From: Spirochaetia bacterium UBA5763
GTDB lineage: Bacteria; Spirochaetota; UBA4802; UBA5550
Assembly: GCA_002418835.1 (NCBI GenBank)
Contig: DIEX01000006.1
Coordinates: forward strand, 42,233 to 106,232
Direction: 5' to 3'
DNA length: 64,000 nucleotides
Shown: positions 1-9,558 of the stretch, piece after piece
Layout: each line of letters begins with the position of its first letter
How positions within the stretch are numbered: position 1 is the stretch's first letter
Position numbers and translations under genes: made by a program
The notes under the pieces: model-generated
Database searches by the model: none
What the model saw: only the letters and a program-made list of their open reading frames with translations
Told to the model about the DNA's origin: nothing

Positions 1-309
1 AAAAAAACCTTCACCCTCTAGTGCCATATCAAGTTTATTCTCAGTATTCTGCAGACTCCCCTGTTCAAACATCTTTTGAGTTGCAGCTACCTTAACGCCA
101 TGTCCCACCTGTATCCCTGTAGGAATTTCCGTGATTTCCGTAGCAGGTGTACCGGCTGATAAAACTGTCTGATAGAGCAAATCTTCGAACTCAGCTCTCT
201 GCTTTTTAAAACCTGTAGTGTTGACATTTGACAGGTTATTTGAAATAGTATCTATATTAAACTGCTGTCCTATCATTCCTGATGCCGCTGTCCAGAGAGA
301 TCTCATCAT
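1..309 (-). CDS. flgG: Flagellar distal rod protein FlgG (partial, 5' part only)
   Basis: Reading the minus strand from 309 gives a protein starting MMRSLWTAASGMIGQQFNID, followed by the flagellar basal-body rod motif SNNLSNVNTTGFKKQR and a segment ending GEGFF at the window edge. This is the classic N-terminus of FlgG, the distal rod protein that links rod and hook; in spirochaetes it sits in the periplasm. About 103 codons are visible and the rest lies beyond base 1. A Shine-Dalgarno-like GGAAGGTGA lies just upstream of two tandem ATG codons (309-307 and 306-304). FlgF shares the N-terminal motif, but MMRSLWTAASGM is the FlgG form. Confidence 0.9.
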   Translation of the reverse strand, partial: MMRSLWTAASGMIGQQFNIDTISNNLSNVNTTGFKKQRAEFEDLLYQTVLSAGTPATEITEIPTGIQVGHGVKVAATQKMFEQGSLQNTENKLDMALEGEGFF

Positions 310-521
310 ATCAGTCACCTTCCGCTTTTTATGAAATTATTATAGTCATATTGAATTTTTTGCCTACTTGGGCTTTAATAAAAAACATTTGACTATAATT
401 TGTGCATTTAGTAATTGTCGTTATACTTAATATCTATATATTTATCGGCTTAAAATAGATAAAACCTGATAAATTCCAAAAAGACATAAAACTTTTCTTA
501 TCATTTTAAAAGGAAACCTTG

Positions 522-1253
522 ATGAAAAAAATATTAATTGCTCTATTATCAACAATATTGCTATGCCAATTTAATTTATTAACTGCCGAACAGAATCCTG
601 AAGAAACTTCGAATGACAATTTTACATTCATACCTATAGCACCCGATGAAGATATCGATGGAGAACTAATCACCACAGAAAAAGGGATACAAAAATTCTT
701 CTGGGATAAAGAAAACATTAAGGCGGAAGGCCCTGTAAAAAACAGGATGAAAGATGGCGATTGGAAAATTTATTTCGCCGGAACAGAGGGAAAAGCAATA
801 AAAGCCCAGGGGAATTATCTCCGCAATGAACGCAATGGCCAATGGATACTGTATCATGAAAATGGAAGGGTATTATCAAAACAGACTTTTAAAAAAGATA
901 TGTTAAACGGAACATATTATGAATTTTCTGAAACCGGTGTTCCTGTAACAGAAATAGTCTATTCAAACGACATTATAAATGGTGTTTTCAAACAATATTA
1001 TGACGATGGTATCCCAAAAGAGATTTCCATGTATTCAAAAGGGAAAAAAAATGGGGCCGAGAATCTCTTCTATCCCAACGGGAAAAGAATTTCTATCGGA
1101 CCATATAAAAATGGTTTACGTGATGGACTCTGGAAATTCTATTATAACAGCGGCAAACAGAAATCATTAGGTCATTACAAAAACGGCAAAAAAACCGGAA
1201 ATTGGAAAATCTATGATGAAAATGGAAAACTTGCCGATACAGAACAGTATTGA
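522..1253 (+). CDS. Exported YwqK/MORN-like repeat protein
   Basis: A 243-residue protein with a signal peptide (MKKILIALLSTILLCQFNLLTA). It then carries about six copies of a 22-24 residue repeat of the form G.W..Y...G....G.Y.NG, for example DGDWKIY, NGQWILYHENG, DGLWKFYYNSGK and TGNWKIYDENGK. This is the MORN-variant repeat of the YwqK family, some members of which act as antitoxins; the signal peptide argues for an exported role here, function unknown. The ATG at 522 is preferred over the TTG at 519 because AAAGGAAA lies at a good distance upstream. The next gene follows closely in the same direction. Confidence 0.75.
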   Translation: MKKILIALLSTILLCQFNLLTAEQNPEETSNDNFTFIPIAPDEDIDGELITTEKGIQKFFWDKENIKAEGPVKNRMKDGDWKIYFAGTEGKAIKAQGNYLRNERNGQWILYHENGRVLSKQTFKKDMLNGTYYEFSETGVPVTEIVYSNDIINGVFKQYYDDGIPKEISMYSKGKKNGAENLFYPNGKRISIGPYKNGLRDGLWKFYYNSGKQKSLGHYKNGKKTGNWKIYDENGKLADTEQY

Positions 1254-1280
1254 TATTTAGTCATTCAATTGGTGATACCC

Positions 1281-2330
1281 TTGAAAAAAAAAGAAACAGA
1301 TAAAAAACCTGTTGTAAAAAAGGCTGCAAAACCGGAAAAAAAAGCAGTTATAAAAACTGTAAAAGCAGCCCCCAAAAAAGCAGTGAAAAAGAATGACAAA
1401 AAATCTGAATCAGCTGCAAAAAAGGTCCAGCCCGCCTCTGATAAAACTGATGAGGTTAAAGCTCTAAATCCCGGAATAACCGGTAAAGAGATCCCCCTCA
1501 AAAAGAAAGAAAACCCGGCGAGCAGGTTTTACAGCCTCCTTACAGGTGAAGATAAAGAAGAAAAAGAAATTGAGGAGATAGATCCTGAAGCTCTTGCCCG
1601 CGGTGATGAACCGATGTCTATTGTAGGGCATTTAGATGAACTCCGCTCGAGGGTTCTCATTATCCTTGCTTCTTTTATGCTGATAACCGCTGTTGCTTTT
1701 TATTTTTCAGACCACCTTGTTTATTACGTAAATAAACCATTTCTCGATTCAGGAAATAAACTGAATATTTTTACTCTTGTGGGCGGCTTTATGCTGAAAT
1801 TTAAAGTTTCAGCTGCAACTGCACTTTTTATACTTGTTCCGATGATTATTTTTCAGATATGGCGTTTTATTGTTCCGGCAATAGAAAGAAAGAACCGTAC
1901 GTTTTCGCGGCTTACAATAGTTTCCGCTGTACTACTATTTTATTCCGGTGCTGCATTTGTTTTTTTTATTCTTCTGCCTGCCGCAATAAAAGTCATGCTG
2001 AGTTTCGTTGGACCGGAAATGATCAGCACAATCGGAGCAGATGATTATCTGAATTTTATACTTTTTTCCTCACTTATAATGGGCGTATTATTTGAAGTTC
2101 CGGTAATAATACTTGTTCTTACAAGGCTCGGGATTGTATCCCCCCAATTTCTTATAAGTAAAAGAAAATATGCTATACTGATAATATGGATTATCGCTGC
2201 CATAGTAACACCCCAACCTGATCCCCTTTCACAATCACTTGTGGGTGTTCCATTGATGCTGTTATATGAAATCTCAATAATAATTTCAAAAATAGTTGCT
2301 ATTAGAGAACGGAAAAAATTAAATAGCTAA
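1281..2330 (+). CDS. tatC: Sec-independent protein translocase TatC with long lysine-rich N-terminal extension
   Basis: TatC is the receptor subunit for twin-arginine signal peptides in the inner membrane. The diagnostic HLDELR motif lies about 120 residues from the N-terminus and is followed by six hydrophobic segments, as in the family. The first ~110 residues are unusual: they are rich in K and A (tracts such as KKAAKPEKKAV) and then acidic, unlike standard TatC, which starts almost at HLDELR. The start is uncertain. TTG at 1281 has GGTGA five bases upstream; GTG at 1272 and TTG at 1269 are in frame but lack a ribosome site. No tatA or tatB is in the window. pgk follows 18 bases downstream, so the two are probably cotranscribed. 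Confidence 0.9.
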   Translation: MKKKETDKKPVVKKAAKPEKKAVIKTVKAAPKKAVKKNDKKSESAAKKVQPASDKTDEVKALNPGITGKEIPLKKKENPASRFYSLLTGEDKEEKEIEEIDPEALARGDEPMSIVGHLDELRSRVLIILASFMLITAVAFYFSDHLVYYVNKPFLDSGNKLNIFTLVGGFMLKFKVSAATALFILVPMIIFQIWRFIVPAIERKNRTFSRLTIVSAVLLFYSGAAFVFFILLPAAIKVMLSFVGPEMISTIGADDYLNFILFSSLIMGVLFEVPVIILVLTRLGIVSPQFLISKRKYAILIIWIIAAIVTPQPDPLSQSLVGVPLMLLYEISIIISKIVAIRERKKLNS

Positions 2331-2348
2331 AAAACAGGGATATAGCAA

Positions 2349-3536
2349 ATGGCTGTAAAATATATTGATCAGATAGAAATGAAAGACCAGCGGGTGATGA
2401 TCAGGGTTGACTACAACGTCCCATACGATAAAGAGATGAACATAACAGATGATACAAGAATCACCGCTACAATACCAACACTTGATTATTGTCTGAAAAA
2501 CGGAGCAAAAATTATCCTTGTGTCACATCTCGGAAGACCGAAAGGTCAGGTTAAACAATCTTTATCCTTAAAGCCTGTTGCTGAACGGCTTGCAGAAATT
2601 CTGAAAAAACCTGTCCGTTTTATTGACACTCCCCTTGGTGATGAAACCATTGCAATAACAAAAGCTTTGAATAATGGTGATATTATTCTCCTTGAAAACA
2701 TAAGATTTTATCCGGGTGAAGAAAAGAACGATCGGGCCCTGGGTGAACTTATTGCAGAACATGCTGATGTTTTTATTAATGATGCCTTTGCTGCTGCCCA
2801 TAGAGGGCATTCATCCAACTTTGCTGTTACTGAATTTATGAAAACTGTTGCAGCAGGATTTCTTCTGAAAAGTGAAATTGAATACAGTCAGAAAACAATT
2901 CAGTCAGCAGAAAGACCTTTCGGCGCAATAATTGGCGGAGCAAAAGTATCATCTAAACTTGACGCTTTAACCAATATCGTCAGCAAAGTTGATTTCCTGA
3001 TTATCGGCGGCGGTATGGCATTTACCTTTCTCAAGGCACTGGGGTATTCAATAGGAAATTCACTGCTGGAAGAAGAGCTTATTGATTCGGCAAAAGAGAT
3101 AATGAAAAAAGCCAAAGAGAAAAATATAGCAATTCTTCTGCCGGTAGATATTATCGGCGCAAGGGAATTTGATAACGACTCACCAAATTCAATATATCCT
3201 GCTGATTCCATACCTGATGATATAATCGGGCTTGATATCGGCCCTGAGTCAATAAAGCTTTTTTCAGAAGAGATAAAAAAAGCTAAAACTGTAATATGGA
3301 ATGGCCCCATGGGTGCATTTGAAATGCCTAATTTTGCATGCGGAACAAATGAAATTGCAAAGGTTCTGGCAGATTCAGGCTGTCTCAGCATTGTCGGTGG
3401 TGGAGACAGCGTTACTGCTGTCAATAAAGCCGGGGTTTCCGACAGAATCACCTATATTTCTACTGGCGGGGGGGCATTCCTTGAAGTTCTTGAAGGGAAA
3501 ACACTCCCCGGCATTGCAGCTCTTGATAGATACTGA
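2349..3536 (+). CDS. pgk: Phosphoglycerate kinase
   Basis: A 395-residue glycolytic enzyme that transfers phosphate between 1,3-bisphosphoglycerate and ADP. All signature blocks are present in order: RVDYNVPYD near the N-terminus, VSHLGRPKG, INDAFAAAHRGHSSN, GGAKVSSKLD, the hinge-side IGGGMAFTFLKA, WNGPMGAFE and the nucleotide-site GGGDSVTAV. The length is normal for bacterial PGK. It lies just after tatC and ends before a strong bidirectional terminator shared with the convergent PPDK-like gene. No gap neighbour is present in the window. Confidence 0.97.
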   Translation: MAVKYIDQIEMKDQRVMIRVDYNVPYDKEMNITDDTRITATIPTLDYCLKNGAKIILVSHLGRPKGQVKQSLSLKPVAERLAEILKKPVRFIDTPLGDETIAITKALNNGDIILLENIRFYPGEEKNDRALGELIAEHADVFINDAFAAAHRGHSSNFAVTEFMKTVAAGFLLKSEIEYSQKTIQSAERPFGAIIGGAKVSSKLDALTNIVSKVDFLIIGGGMAFTFLKALGYSIGNSLLEEELIDSAKEIMKKAKEKNIAILLPVDIIGAREFDNDSPNSIYPADSIPDDIIGLDIGPESIKLFSEEIKKAKTVIWNGPMGAFEMPNFACGTNEIAKVLADSGCLSIVGGGDSVTAVNKAGVSDRITYISTGGGAFLEVLEGKTLPGIAALDRY

Positions 3537-3555
3537 TTATTAACCATCCACTAAT

Positions 3556-3589
3556 AAAAAAAAGAGCGGTTTAATCCGCTCTTTTTTTT
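3556..3589. terminator. Bidirectional rho-independent terminator between pgk and the PPDK-like gene
   Basis: Stem GAGCGG / CCGCTC (3564-3569 with 3576-3581), six-base loop, flanked by an A run on the left and a T run on the right, so it can stop transcripts coming from both sides. Confidence 0.9.
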
Positions 3590-3612
3590 ATCTATCTGTT
3601 TTTCTCTACACT

Positions 3613-6204
3613 TTACTTTTTATTAAGATTGTACTGTGCAATTCCAAGCTTTGCCAGAGGTATTGCATAAGGGGAACATGAAACGTAATTCAAACCGGCT
3701 TCAATACAGAAAGCTATATTGTCAGGGTTAGCCCCATGCTCACCGCAAAGGCCCATTTTAATGTCAGGCCTTGTGAGTCTCCCTCTTACTGCCGAGATAC
3801 TAATAAGCTCTTTAACGGGCTCACCCAGCACTTTAAATGGATTATTTTTGATAAGGTCATAAAGAGAATAATCGGGGAAGAAAGAGTTTGAATCATCCCT
3901 GGAGAGGCCATACGTGGTCTGAGTAAGGTCATTAGTTCCAAAACTGAAGAATTCAGCGTATTCAGCAATTGAACCTGAAGAAAGTGCCGCAGCCGGAAGC
4001 TCAATCATGGTACCCACTTCATAGTGCAGATCTGAGACTCCATACTCCTCAAGAACTTCATCTTTAATATCTCTGATACCTTTAACTTCCTTCCCTTCGA
4101 TTTTCTTGCCATTTTTCAGGAATTTTATCTCCTGCTCGCTCATAACAATCGGAATCATAATCTCAGGGCAAACTTCAATTCCCTCTTTTTTCAGCATACA
4201 CGCAGCTTCAAATATAGCCCTGCACTGCATTTCATAAATTTCAGGATAAGTTACCGCAACCCTGCAGCCTCTATGGCCGAGCATAGGATTCATCTCCGCG
4301 AGTTCTTCACATCTGGACTGAATATCTGCAGCCTTAATGGTTTTCTTCTTTATCTGCATATATTTGACAAATTCCTTCATGCTGTCAGCAGATCTTGGGA
4401 GGAATTCATGAAGAGGCGCATCAAGCAGCCTGATTGTAACAGGTTTACCTGCCATTGTTTTAAATAGTTCATAGAAATCCGATCTCTGCATCGGCTTCAG
4501 CGCTTCAAGAGCTTTTAATCTCTCTTTTTCATCTTCGGCAATGATCATTTCTCTGAATTTCATAATCCGTTTTTCATTGAAAAACATATGTTCAGTTCTG
4601 CAGAGTCCAATTCCGTCTGCCTTGAAATCCTTTGAAAGAACAGCATCACGCCCCTGATCAGCATTGGAGCGGACATTGAAATCTTTTATATACTTTTCAA
4701 CAATTTCGAGAAAATCAAACAAGCCGTTTTTCTTGAAATCAGGTTCGATCAATTCAACTTTACCAAGATACAGAGTCGGATCATCATAATAAGGGACATT
4801 CATTGAGATGTAGTCACCCTCGTTAACAGTCTTCCCTGCAAGAGTGAAAGAAGTTCCTTTGATCTTCATTTCAGGCTGAACCATGGCGACTTTCCCGAGG
4901 CTTCGTGCGACAACCGGAGCATGGGATGAAAACCCCCCCTCACATGTAACAACACCCTGTGCAACCTCTATTGCTTTAACATCTTCAGCATAAGACGAAA
5001 CAAGAATCAGAATAAGGTTTGTATCACCGCCATGCATAATAGCTTTTTTGTACTCTTCAAGAAGCTTTGGTGTCGAGAAAAATACTCTACCAATGGCCGC
5101 ACCTGTTGAACCAGCTATTCCGCCTTTGATAAACTTAATAGTCTTAATTGTACGCGGGTCAATAACCGGGTGAAGAAGCTCATTAAGCTGACCGGGCTTA
5201 ATTGAATTGATAAGATATTCATCAGTAATTTTTTTATTATGGTTCAGATCCAGAAGTGTCTTTATCTGTGCCTGTGTGGATTTTTCATCAACTTCACGCT
5301 GTTCAACAAGCCAGAAGTCCCCTTCTTCTATTGTAAATTTTATATTTCTGATCTCATTAAAATTCTCTTCAATTTTCTTTGCAATCTGAGTGAATTTATC
5401 ATAATACTTTTTGTCAATTTTCTTTATTTCAAGAGCCTTGCCACCAGTAAAATCAAATTCATTTCTCAGGAAATCCCCTTGAATTTCAGAATCACCTGTA
5501 ACGATGTTTCTTGTAAAATAATTTCCTGAATATGAAGTCTGTCCGAAGTTTCCGTATACCATTGCCTGGATCATAATTGACAAAGTATTATCAACGTCTA
5601 TCTCGGAATCACAGTATTTTTCAGCCGCTTTTTTCATAATTAATATCAGCTGGTCAAAAACATCATCACTAAAACTTTCACCAAATTCTTTCTTGTAGAG
5701 ATCAATAGCTTTAATCATCTGTTCCACATTAGGCTTTTTCCCTAAAGTGCTTTCAATCTTTTTGATATCCTCTTCTTTAACATCATATACTTTTTTAGCC
5801 AGATTCCTGAGCAGGAAAAGATATTCCCCATATGCAAACTCTTTACCTGTAAAAGTACCGAATGCCTCAACAGTGTCACTGTTCATACCGATATTGTGTA
5901 TCGAAGGAAAAAAAGGAACATTGAGATCTGAGCTTATAACAAGCTTCAGCATTAAAGGTTTCTTTTTGTCGCCAAATTTTTTACCGGTTTCTTTTTCTAC
6001 CTGTGAAATATATGAAACGATCTGTTCTTTAATATTAACACTTGAAAGTTTCAATGTAAGCTCGGAATCAATAATGAACCCGGGAACAATAGGGAGACCC
6101 ATACTGGCAAGCTCCACAGCCCTTCTACCCCTGATTCCTATTTTGTTCAGAGTTTTATCATCAACACTCTTTGATTCTTTATTAAAATAGATTATATTAG
6201 CCAT
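3613..6204 (-). CDS. Pyruvate phosphate dikinase-like protein with degenerate ATP-grasp domain
   Basis: 863 residues, the full length of pyruvate phosphate dikinase. The swivelling phosphohistidine domain is intact (GGFSSHAPVVARSLGK), and the C-terminal PEP/pyruvate domain keeps its key blocks: GIGLCRTEHMFF, IRLLDAPLHEFLP, FSFGTNDLTQTTYGLSRDD and the catalytic-cysteine block GLCGEHGANP. The N-terminal nucleotide domain is odd. The usual VRSGA arginine block reads LVISS, and the metal-ligand block DIEF...LQTR reads NIKF...VEQR, losing two acidic ligands and the glutamine. GNFGQTSYSGNYFTRN shows the fold is retained. It may therefore no longer use ATP, or may use another donor. It lies next to the 324-aa gene and cfpA, an order I recall from Treponema pallidum (ppdK TP0746, TP0747, cfpA TP0748). 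Confidence 0.8.
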   Translation of the reverse strand: MANIIYFNKESKSVDDKTLNKIGIRGRRAVELASMGLPIVPGFIIDSELTLKLSSVNIKEQIVSYISQVEKETGKKFGDKKKPLMLKLVISSDLNVPFFPSIHNIGMNSDTVEAFGTFTGKEFAYGEYLFLLRNLAKKVYDVKEEDIKKIESTLGKKPNVEQMIKAIDLYKKEFGESFSDDVFDQLILIMKKAAEKYCDSEIDVDNTLSIMIQAMVYGNFGQTSYSGNYFTRNIVTGDSEIQGDFLRNEFDFTGGKALEIKKIDKKYYDKFTQIAKKIEENFNEIRNIKFTIEEGDFWLVEQREVDEKSTQAQIKTLLDLNHNKKITDEYLINSIKPGQLNELLHPVIDPRTIKTIKFIKGGIAGSTGAAIGRVFFSTPKLLEEYKKAIMHGGDTNLILILVSSYAEDVKAIEVAQGVVTCEGGFSSHAPVVARSLGKVAMVQPEMKIKGTSFTLAGKTVNEGDYISMNVPYYDDPTLYLGKVELIEPDFKKNGLFDFLEIVEKYIKDFNVRSNADQGRDAVLSKDFKADGIGLCRTEHMFFNEKRIMKFREMIIAEDEKERLKALEALKPMQRSDFYELFKTMAGKPVTIRLLDAPLHEFLPRSADSMKEFVKYMQIKKKTIKAADIQSRCEELAEMNPMLGHRGCRVAVTYPEIYEMQCRAIFEAACMLKKEGIEVCPEIMIPIVMSEQEIKFLKNGKKIEGKEVKGIRDIKDEVLEEYGVSDLHYEVGTMIELPAAALSSGSIAEYAEFFSFGTNDLTQTTYGLSRDDSNSFFPDYSLYDLIKNNPFKVLGEPVKELISISAVRGRLTRPDIKMGLCGEHGANPDNIAFCIEAGLNYVSCSPYAIPLAKLGIAQYNLNKK

Positions 6205-6224
6205 GTTATCTTTACCTTATCCCA

Positions 6225-7199
6225 TTAGAATAGATTGAGAACTCTGCCGACGCCAAGCTTCAGAAACTGTTCATAACGCTGGCTGGCGCCCTCAAAGAGA
6301 TATTTCTGAAGCTTGGATACCCCTAAAATATCCTCTCCGGAAACCTGGAAAAATATGGAATCACCATGTTTAACTTTTCCCCATTTAAAGAGGGAATTTA
6401 TATCATTTATTACTTCACCACCGAACATGACATGCACAGTCAGGTCCGGAAATTTTGTCTGATAGCTTTCCAGAATTTTTTTCCAGGCTTCGACATTTCC
6501 ATTATGAAAAAGTTCGTTGGTAACCTGTACCCCGTATTTAGGGGTAATATTGGTCTTTTTCGGTTTAGAAGGGGGCATAGCTTTCGCTACTGCCGGAGCA
6601 GGTGCAGCGCCTGCTCCGGGAGCTGCTGCTGTTGCAGCCGGTTGTGCTGCAACAGGTTTTTCTACTCTTACAATGGCATTAGGATCTGCAAAACTTTTAT
6701 TAACAAATACATCTTTACCTCTTAAGAGATCATTCAGTGTATCTGCAGCTTCAATTTCAATTTTTGTATTAACATCTTTCAAATATTTAACATAAATAAC
6801 AATCAGTTGATCTCTATGCAATTCCCTGGCTCTTTCCCAGCTGTCAGCATCTTTCGGATTAATTACATATCTTTTACCATCTGGAGCGAAATACATGACA
6901 ACAATATCCAGGGCGGTCCATTTTGCGGCTTCTCCCGCTATTTTTTCAAAATCGGTTATATCACTGACAACACCGAATGATTTAAATGAATAATTAAACT
7001 TATCTTTTATTACTGATCCGATTATTGGAAGAATCTGATCATAATGTAAATCTTCTTCATCAAGCAGATTATTGATATAATCAGCAATATTTCCTTTTGA
7101 TTCAATTTCTTCCACAGCATCATTTACAGCGTAAAAATGCCTTAGTGCTTTATTAAATGTTGCCTTGGAACCAAGTGAAAAATATGTAGTTTCCATCAT
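6225..7199 (-). CDS. Conserved spirochaete hypothetical protein (TP0747 position)
   Basis: A 324-residue protein with no signal peptide or membrane segment, so probably cytoplasmic. Two folded parts flank an Ala/Pro-rich linker (about residues 182-215). The N-terminal part (1-170) contains DIVVMYFAPDGKRYVINP; the C-terminal part contains VHVMFGGEVINDINSLFKWGK. I recognise no catalytic motif. It sits 20 bases upstream of the PPDK-like gene on the same strand and is probably cotranscribed with it, while a terminator separates it from cfpA. From memory the same slot in T. pallidum (TP0747) also holds a hypothetical protein, which suggests a link to the PPDK paralogue or to cytoplasmic filaments; that is inference. 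Confidence 0.6.
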   Translation of the reverse strand: MMETTYFSLGSKATFNKALRHFYAVNDAVEEIESKGNIADYINNLLDEEDLHYDQILPIIGSVIKDKFNYSFKSFGVVSDITDFEKIAGEAAKWTALDIVVMYFAPDGKRYVINPKDADSWERARELHRDQLIVIYVKYLKDVNTKIEIEAADTLNDLLRGKDVFVNKSFADPNAIVRVEKPVAAQPAATAAAPGAGAAPAPAVAKAMPPSKPKKTNITPKYGVQVTNELFHNGNVEAWKKILESYQTKFPDLTVHVMFGGEVINDINSLFKWGKVKHGDSIFFQVSGEDILGVSKLQKYLFEGASQRYEQFLKLGVGRVLNLF

Positions 7200-7296
7200 T
7201 GACTCTCCATTAATTAGTAAACCATATATATATTTTATTTAAAAAGAATAAGAAATTTCAAGTATTAAATCTCTTTTTATTAGCTAAAATTTGAAT

Positions 7297-7329
7297 AAAA
7301 AAAAGGGATGTAATTCATCCCTTTTTTTT
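7297..7329. terminator. Rho-independent terminator downstream of cfpA
   Basis: Stem GGGATG / CATCCC (7305-7310 with 7316-7321) and a 5-base loop, with an A run on the left and a T run on the right; on the minus strand it lies just after cfpA. Confidence 0.85.
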
Positions 7330-7349
7330 ATATTTATCTTTTTTAACTA

Positions 7350-9329
7350 TTAAAGTTCTTTTAATCCTGAACTTCTTTTCTTCTGCGGCTGAGATTTTGA
7401 TTTTGGAGTAAGATCTATTGATCCTGTAACTTCGGGAAGCTCTATGTCAGCTAAATCAGGAGTTACGTTCTGCTTGTAAGCAGTCTCAAATAGATCCTCG
7501 CCGATCTCCTCTTCACCAAAAGACTGGTTAATATCCGCTCTAACAGTAGATCTTCTTCTGGAGTATGTTGCAAATGCTGCATCTGAGAATCCTTTAGATA
7601 CACTGTAAAGGAATTCATTAAGAACATTAGCCATACTCTTAAGTATATACTGTTTTCTTTTTACAGTTGTTAAGTCTATATCAAGAACAAGACCTGGCTG
7701 TATATGGTGAGGATTAACAACATGTGCGAACTCGTTAAATCTCTTTTCCATAAAAGTAATTCTTTCATCAAGAATTACACGCTCAACAGGGTTCTGGAAT
7801 CCATGCATTTTAGCAAGAACACCTCTGAGATATGTAAGCTTATTCTTAAGGTTTCTGAACCTGTCTTCATAAGTTCTGTTGTTTTTCTCAACAAAAGACT
7901 GCTCATTGTACATGTCACCAATTTCATTCCAGAGAACGCTATCAGGATCATCCTCATAAGCTTTCTTTTGTCTCTTCCACTCTTTGTTCATGAGTCTTCC
8001 ACTCAGGTCATCAAAATCCTGAAGAGATCTGAATCTTTTCTTTGATTCATAATGAGCATGTGCTACATCCCAGAGCATACCTATTTCAGTTGTAAATGAT
8101 GCGACCTGCTTATCATATTCTTTTTTAGCTTCTTTAAGCTGATTCTGATCATAATATGCCATACGGATTGAATATCTTTCATCAGGAAGAACCATTCTGT
8201 CAGTTTCTTCATATTCACTGATTCGGCATATACGGGCATTCTTCATGTTATCACAAACCTGATAACCGAGCTTACTTGTATCAAGAATTGAAGTTATTGA
8301 GTTAATACATGTGTTATAACCCCTGTTCCTGATGTTTTCTTCATCGATAACATATTTGATGTTTTCCCTGATATTCAGCGGATCCATCTCTTCTACATCG
8401 ATTTCAGCTCTAAGACCTTCAATCTTATCAAGAAATTTCTTTGCAAGTATTGTATATCGTCTTGATTTCTCATCTTCTTTGTCATCATCAGTGAAACTAT
8501 CAATTCTTTTCACCCTTTCAAACATCTTTTCACTTGCAGAAAGCTCATTCTTCCCCTTATCAACAAGTTCATCATTGAACTGCTGCACCTGCTTGTCTAT
8601 AAGGCTCTGAATATGTTTCTGAATTGTGTCTTTCATGATAGACTCAACAGTTACCTGATAGTGATACATGGGGCTTATAAGCTCACTTTCAAGGATGTTA
8701 ATTGAAAGTTTAACATCATAAACATATTTAGGTCTGAGTTCATTATCTTTGAAGACGCACTTCAGTATAGCGTAAGCGTTTTCACCCCTTACAAATGCAC
8801 CAACGTCAGTTTTCTGTCTTAGAATTGAGTTGGTCTCTGTCTCAAGGTCGTTAACGCCCCTCTGAATATGTCCCTGAAGGTGGCCATACATGTTAACTAT
8901 TGATTTCTCAATTTCACCTGTGTGGAATTTATCAGCACCACCGATTTTATCGAGAATTTCAACGATCTCTTTCGGAGTATACCTTGCAAGACCTTTTGAC
9001 TCCTCTTTATCAACAAAATCCCTTACTTTTTTCAGGAACTCATCTTCCATTGTTACAGTATAACGGTTAAACATATTCACATATGTCTGGTTGATGTAGT
9101 TATACAGTTTTTCCTTTAAACCGCCCATAACATCGAGTTCTCTGAGAACCTCTTCCGGGAGTTTGCTCTGAATCTGATTTAATACTTTATCATAGGTTTC
9201 TTCCAGTATTACCTTACTTTCCTGGATTTTATCCCTTCCTTCCTGAGCAATAGATTCCCTTGAACCTACAGCACTTGGTACTGTTGGGTGAACCTTGTTT
9301 GGACTTTTTGGGAATTGGCTTAATGACAT
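7350..9329 (-). CDS. cfpA: Cytoplasmic filament protein A-like (CfpA)
   Basis: A 659-residue, highly charged, mostly helical protein without signal peptide or membrane segments, with long coiled-coil-prone stretches (for example residues 30-150 and 240-330). Size, composition and start (MSLSQFPKSPNKV) fit CfpA, the subunit of the cytoplasmic filament ribbons that run under the flagella in treponemes and some other spirochaetes. The neighbouring PPDK-like and 324-aa genes reproduce the order I recall around T. pallidum cfpA. A strong AAGGAGG ribosome site sits 9 bases before the ATG, as expected for an abundant structural protein. The identification rests on length, context and recollection rather than a catalytic motif. 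Confidence 0.72.
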   Translation of the reverse strand: MSLSQFPKSPNKVHPTVPSAVGSRESIAQEGRDKIQESKVILEETYDKVLNQIQSKLPEEVLRELDVMGGLKEKLYNYINQTYVNMFNRYTVTMEDEFLKKVRDFVDKEESKGLARYTPKEIVEILDKIGGADKFHTGEIEKSIVNMYGHLQGHIQRGVNDLETETNSILRQKTDVGAFVRGENAYAILKCVFKDNELRPKYVYDVKLSINILESELISPMYHYQVTVESIMKDTIQKHIQSLIDKQVQQFNDELVDKGKNELSASEKMFERVKRIDSFTDDDKEDEKSRRYTILAKKFLDKIEGLRAEIDVEEMDPLNIRENIKYVIDEENIRNRGYNTCINSITSILDTSKLGYQVCDNMKNARICRISEYEETDRMVLPDERYSIRMAYYDQNQLKEAKKEYDKQVASFTTEIGMLWDVAHAHYESKKRFRSLQDFDDLSGRLMNKEWKRQKKAYEDDPDSVLWNEIGDMYNEQSFVEKNNRTYEDRFRNLKNKLTYLRGVLAKMHGFQNPVERVILDERITFMEKRFNEFAHVVNPHHIQPGLVLDIDLTTVKRKQYILKSMANVLNEFLYSVSKGFSDAAFATYSRRRSTVRADINQSFGEEEIGEDLFETAYKQNVTPDLADIELPEVTGSIDLTPKSKSQPQKKRSSGLKEL

Positions 9330-9430
9330 TATTGAACCCTCCTTAAATATATAGCAAATCGAAATACTTCTTAATTTATGAATTAAATATATCCAATTTC
9401 TGGATAATATATAATTTTTTATAATTTAGA

Positions 9431-9460
9431 TATAAATATCCATCTTATCTACTGTGTCAA
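9431..9460 (-). promoter_or_regulatory. Candidate cfpA promoter
   Basis: Minus strand: TTGACA (9460-9455), an 18-base spacer, then TTTATA (9436-9431). This leaves a leader of about 95 bases before the AAGGAGG site of cfpA. The surrounding DNA is very AT-rich, so other -10 positions are possible. Confidence 0.4.
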
Positions 9461-9558
9461 GATTTATTTCTTGAACAGTTTAAATCTTTATAAATACTTA
9501 ATCAATTTAATACTAATATCGTCAAAAATCAAAAAATAGAATAGCATTTCAACAAATT

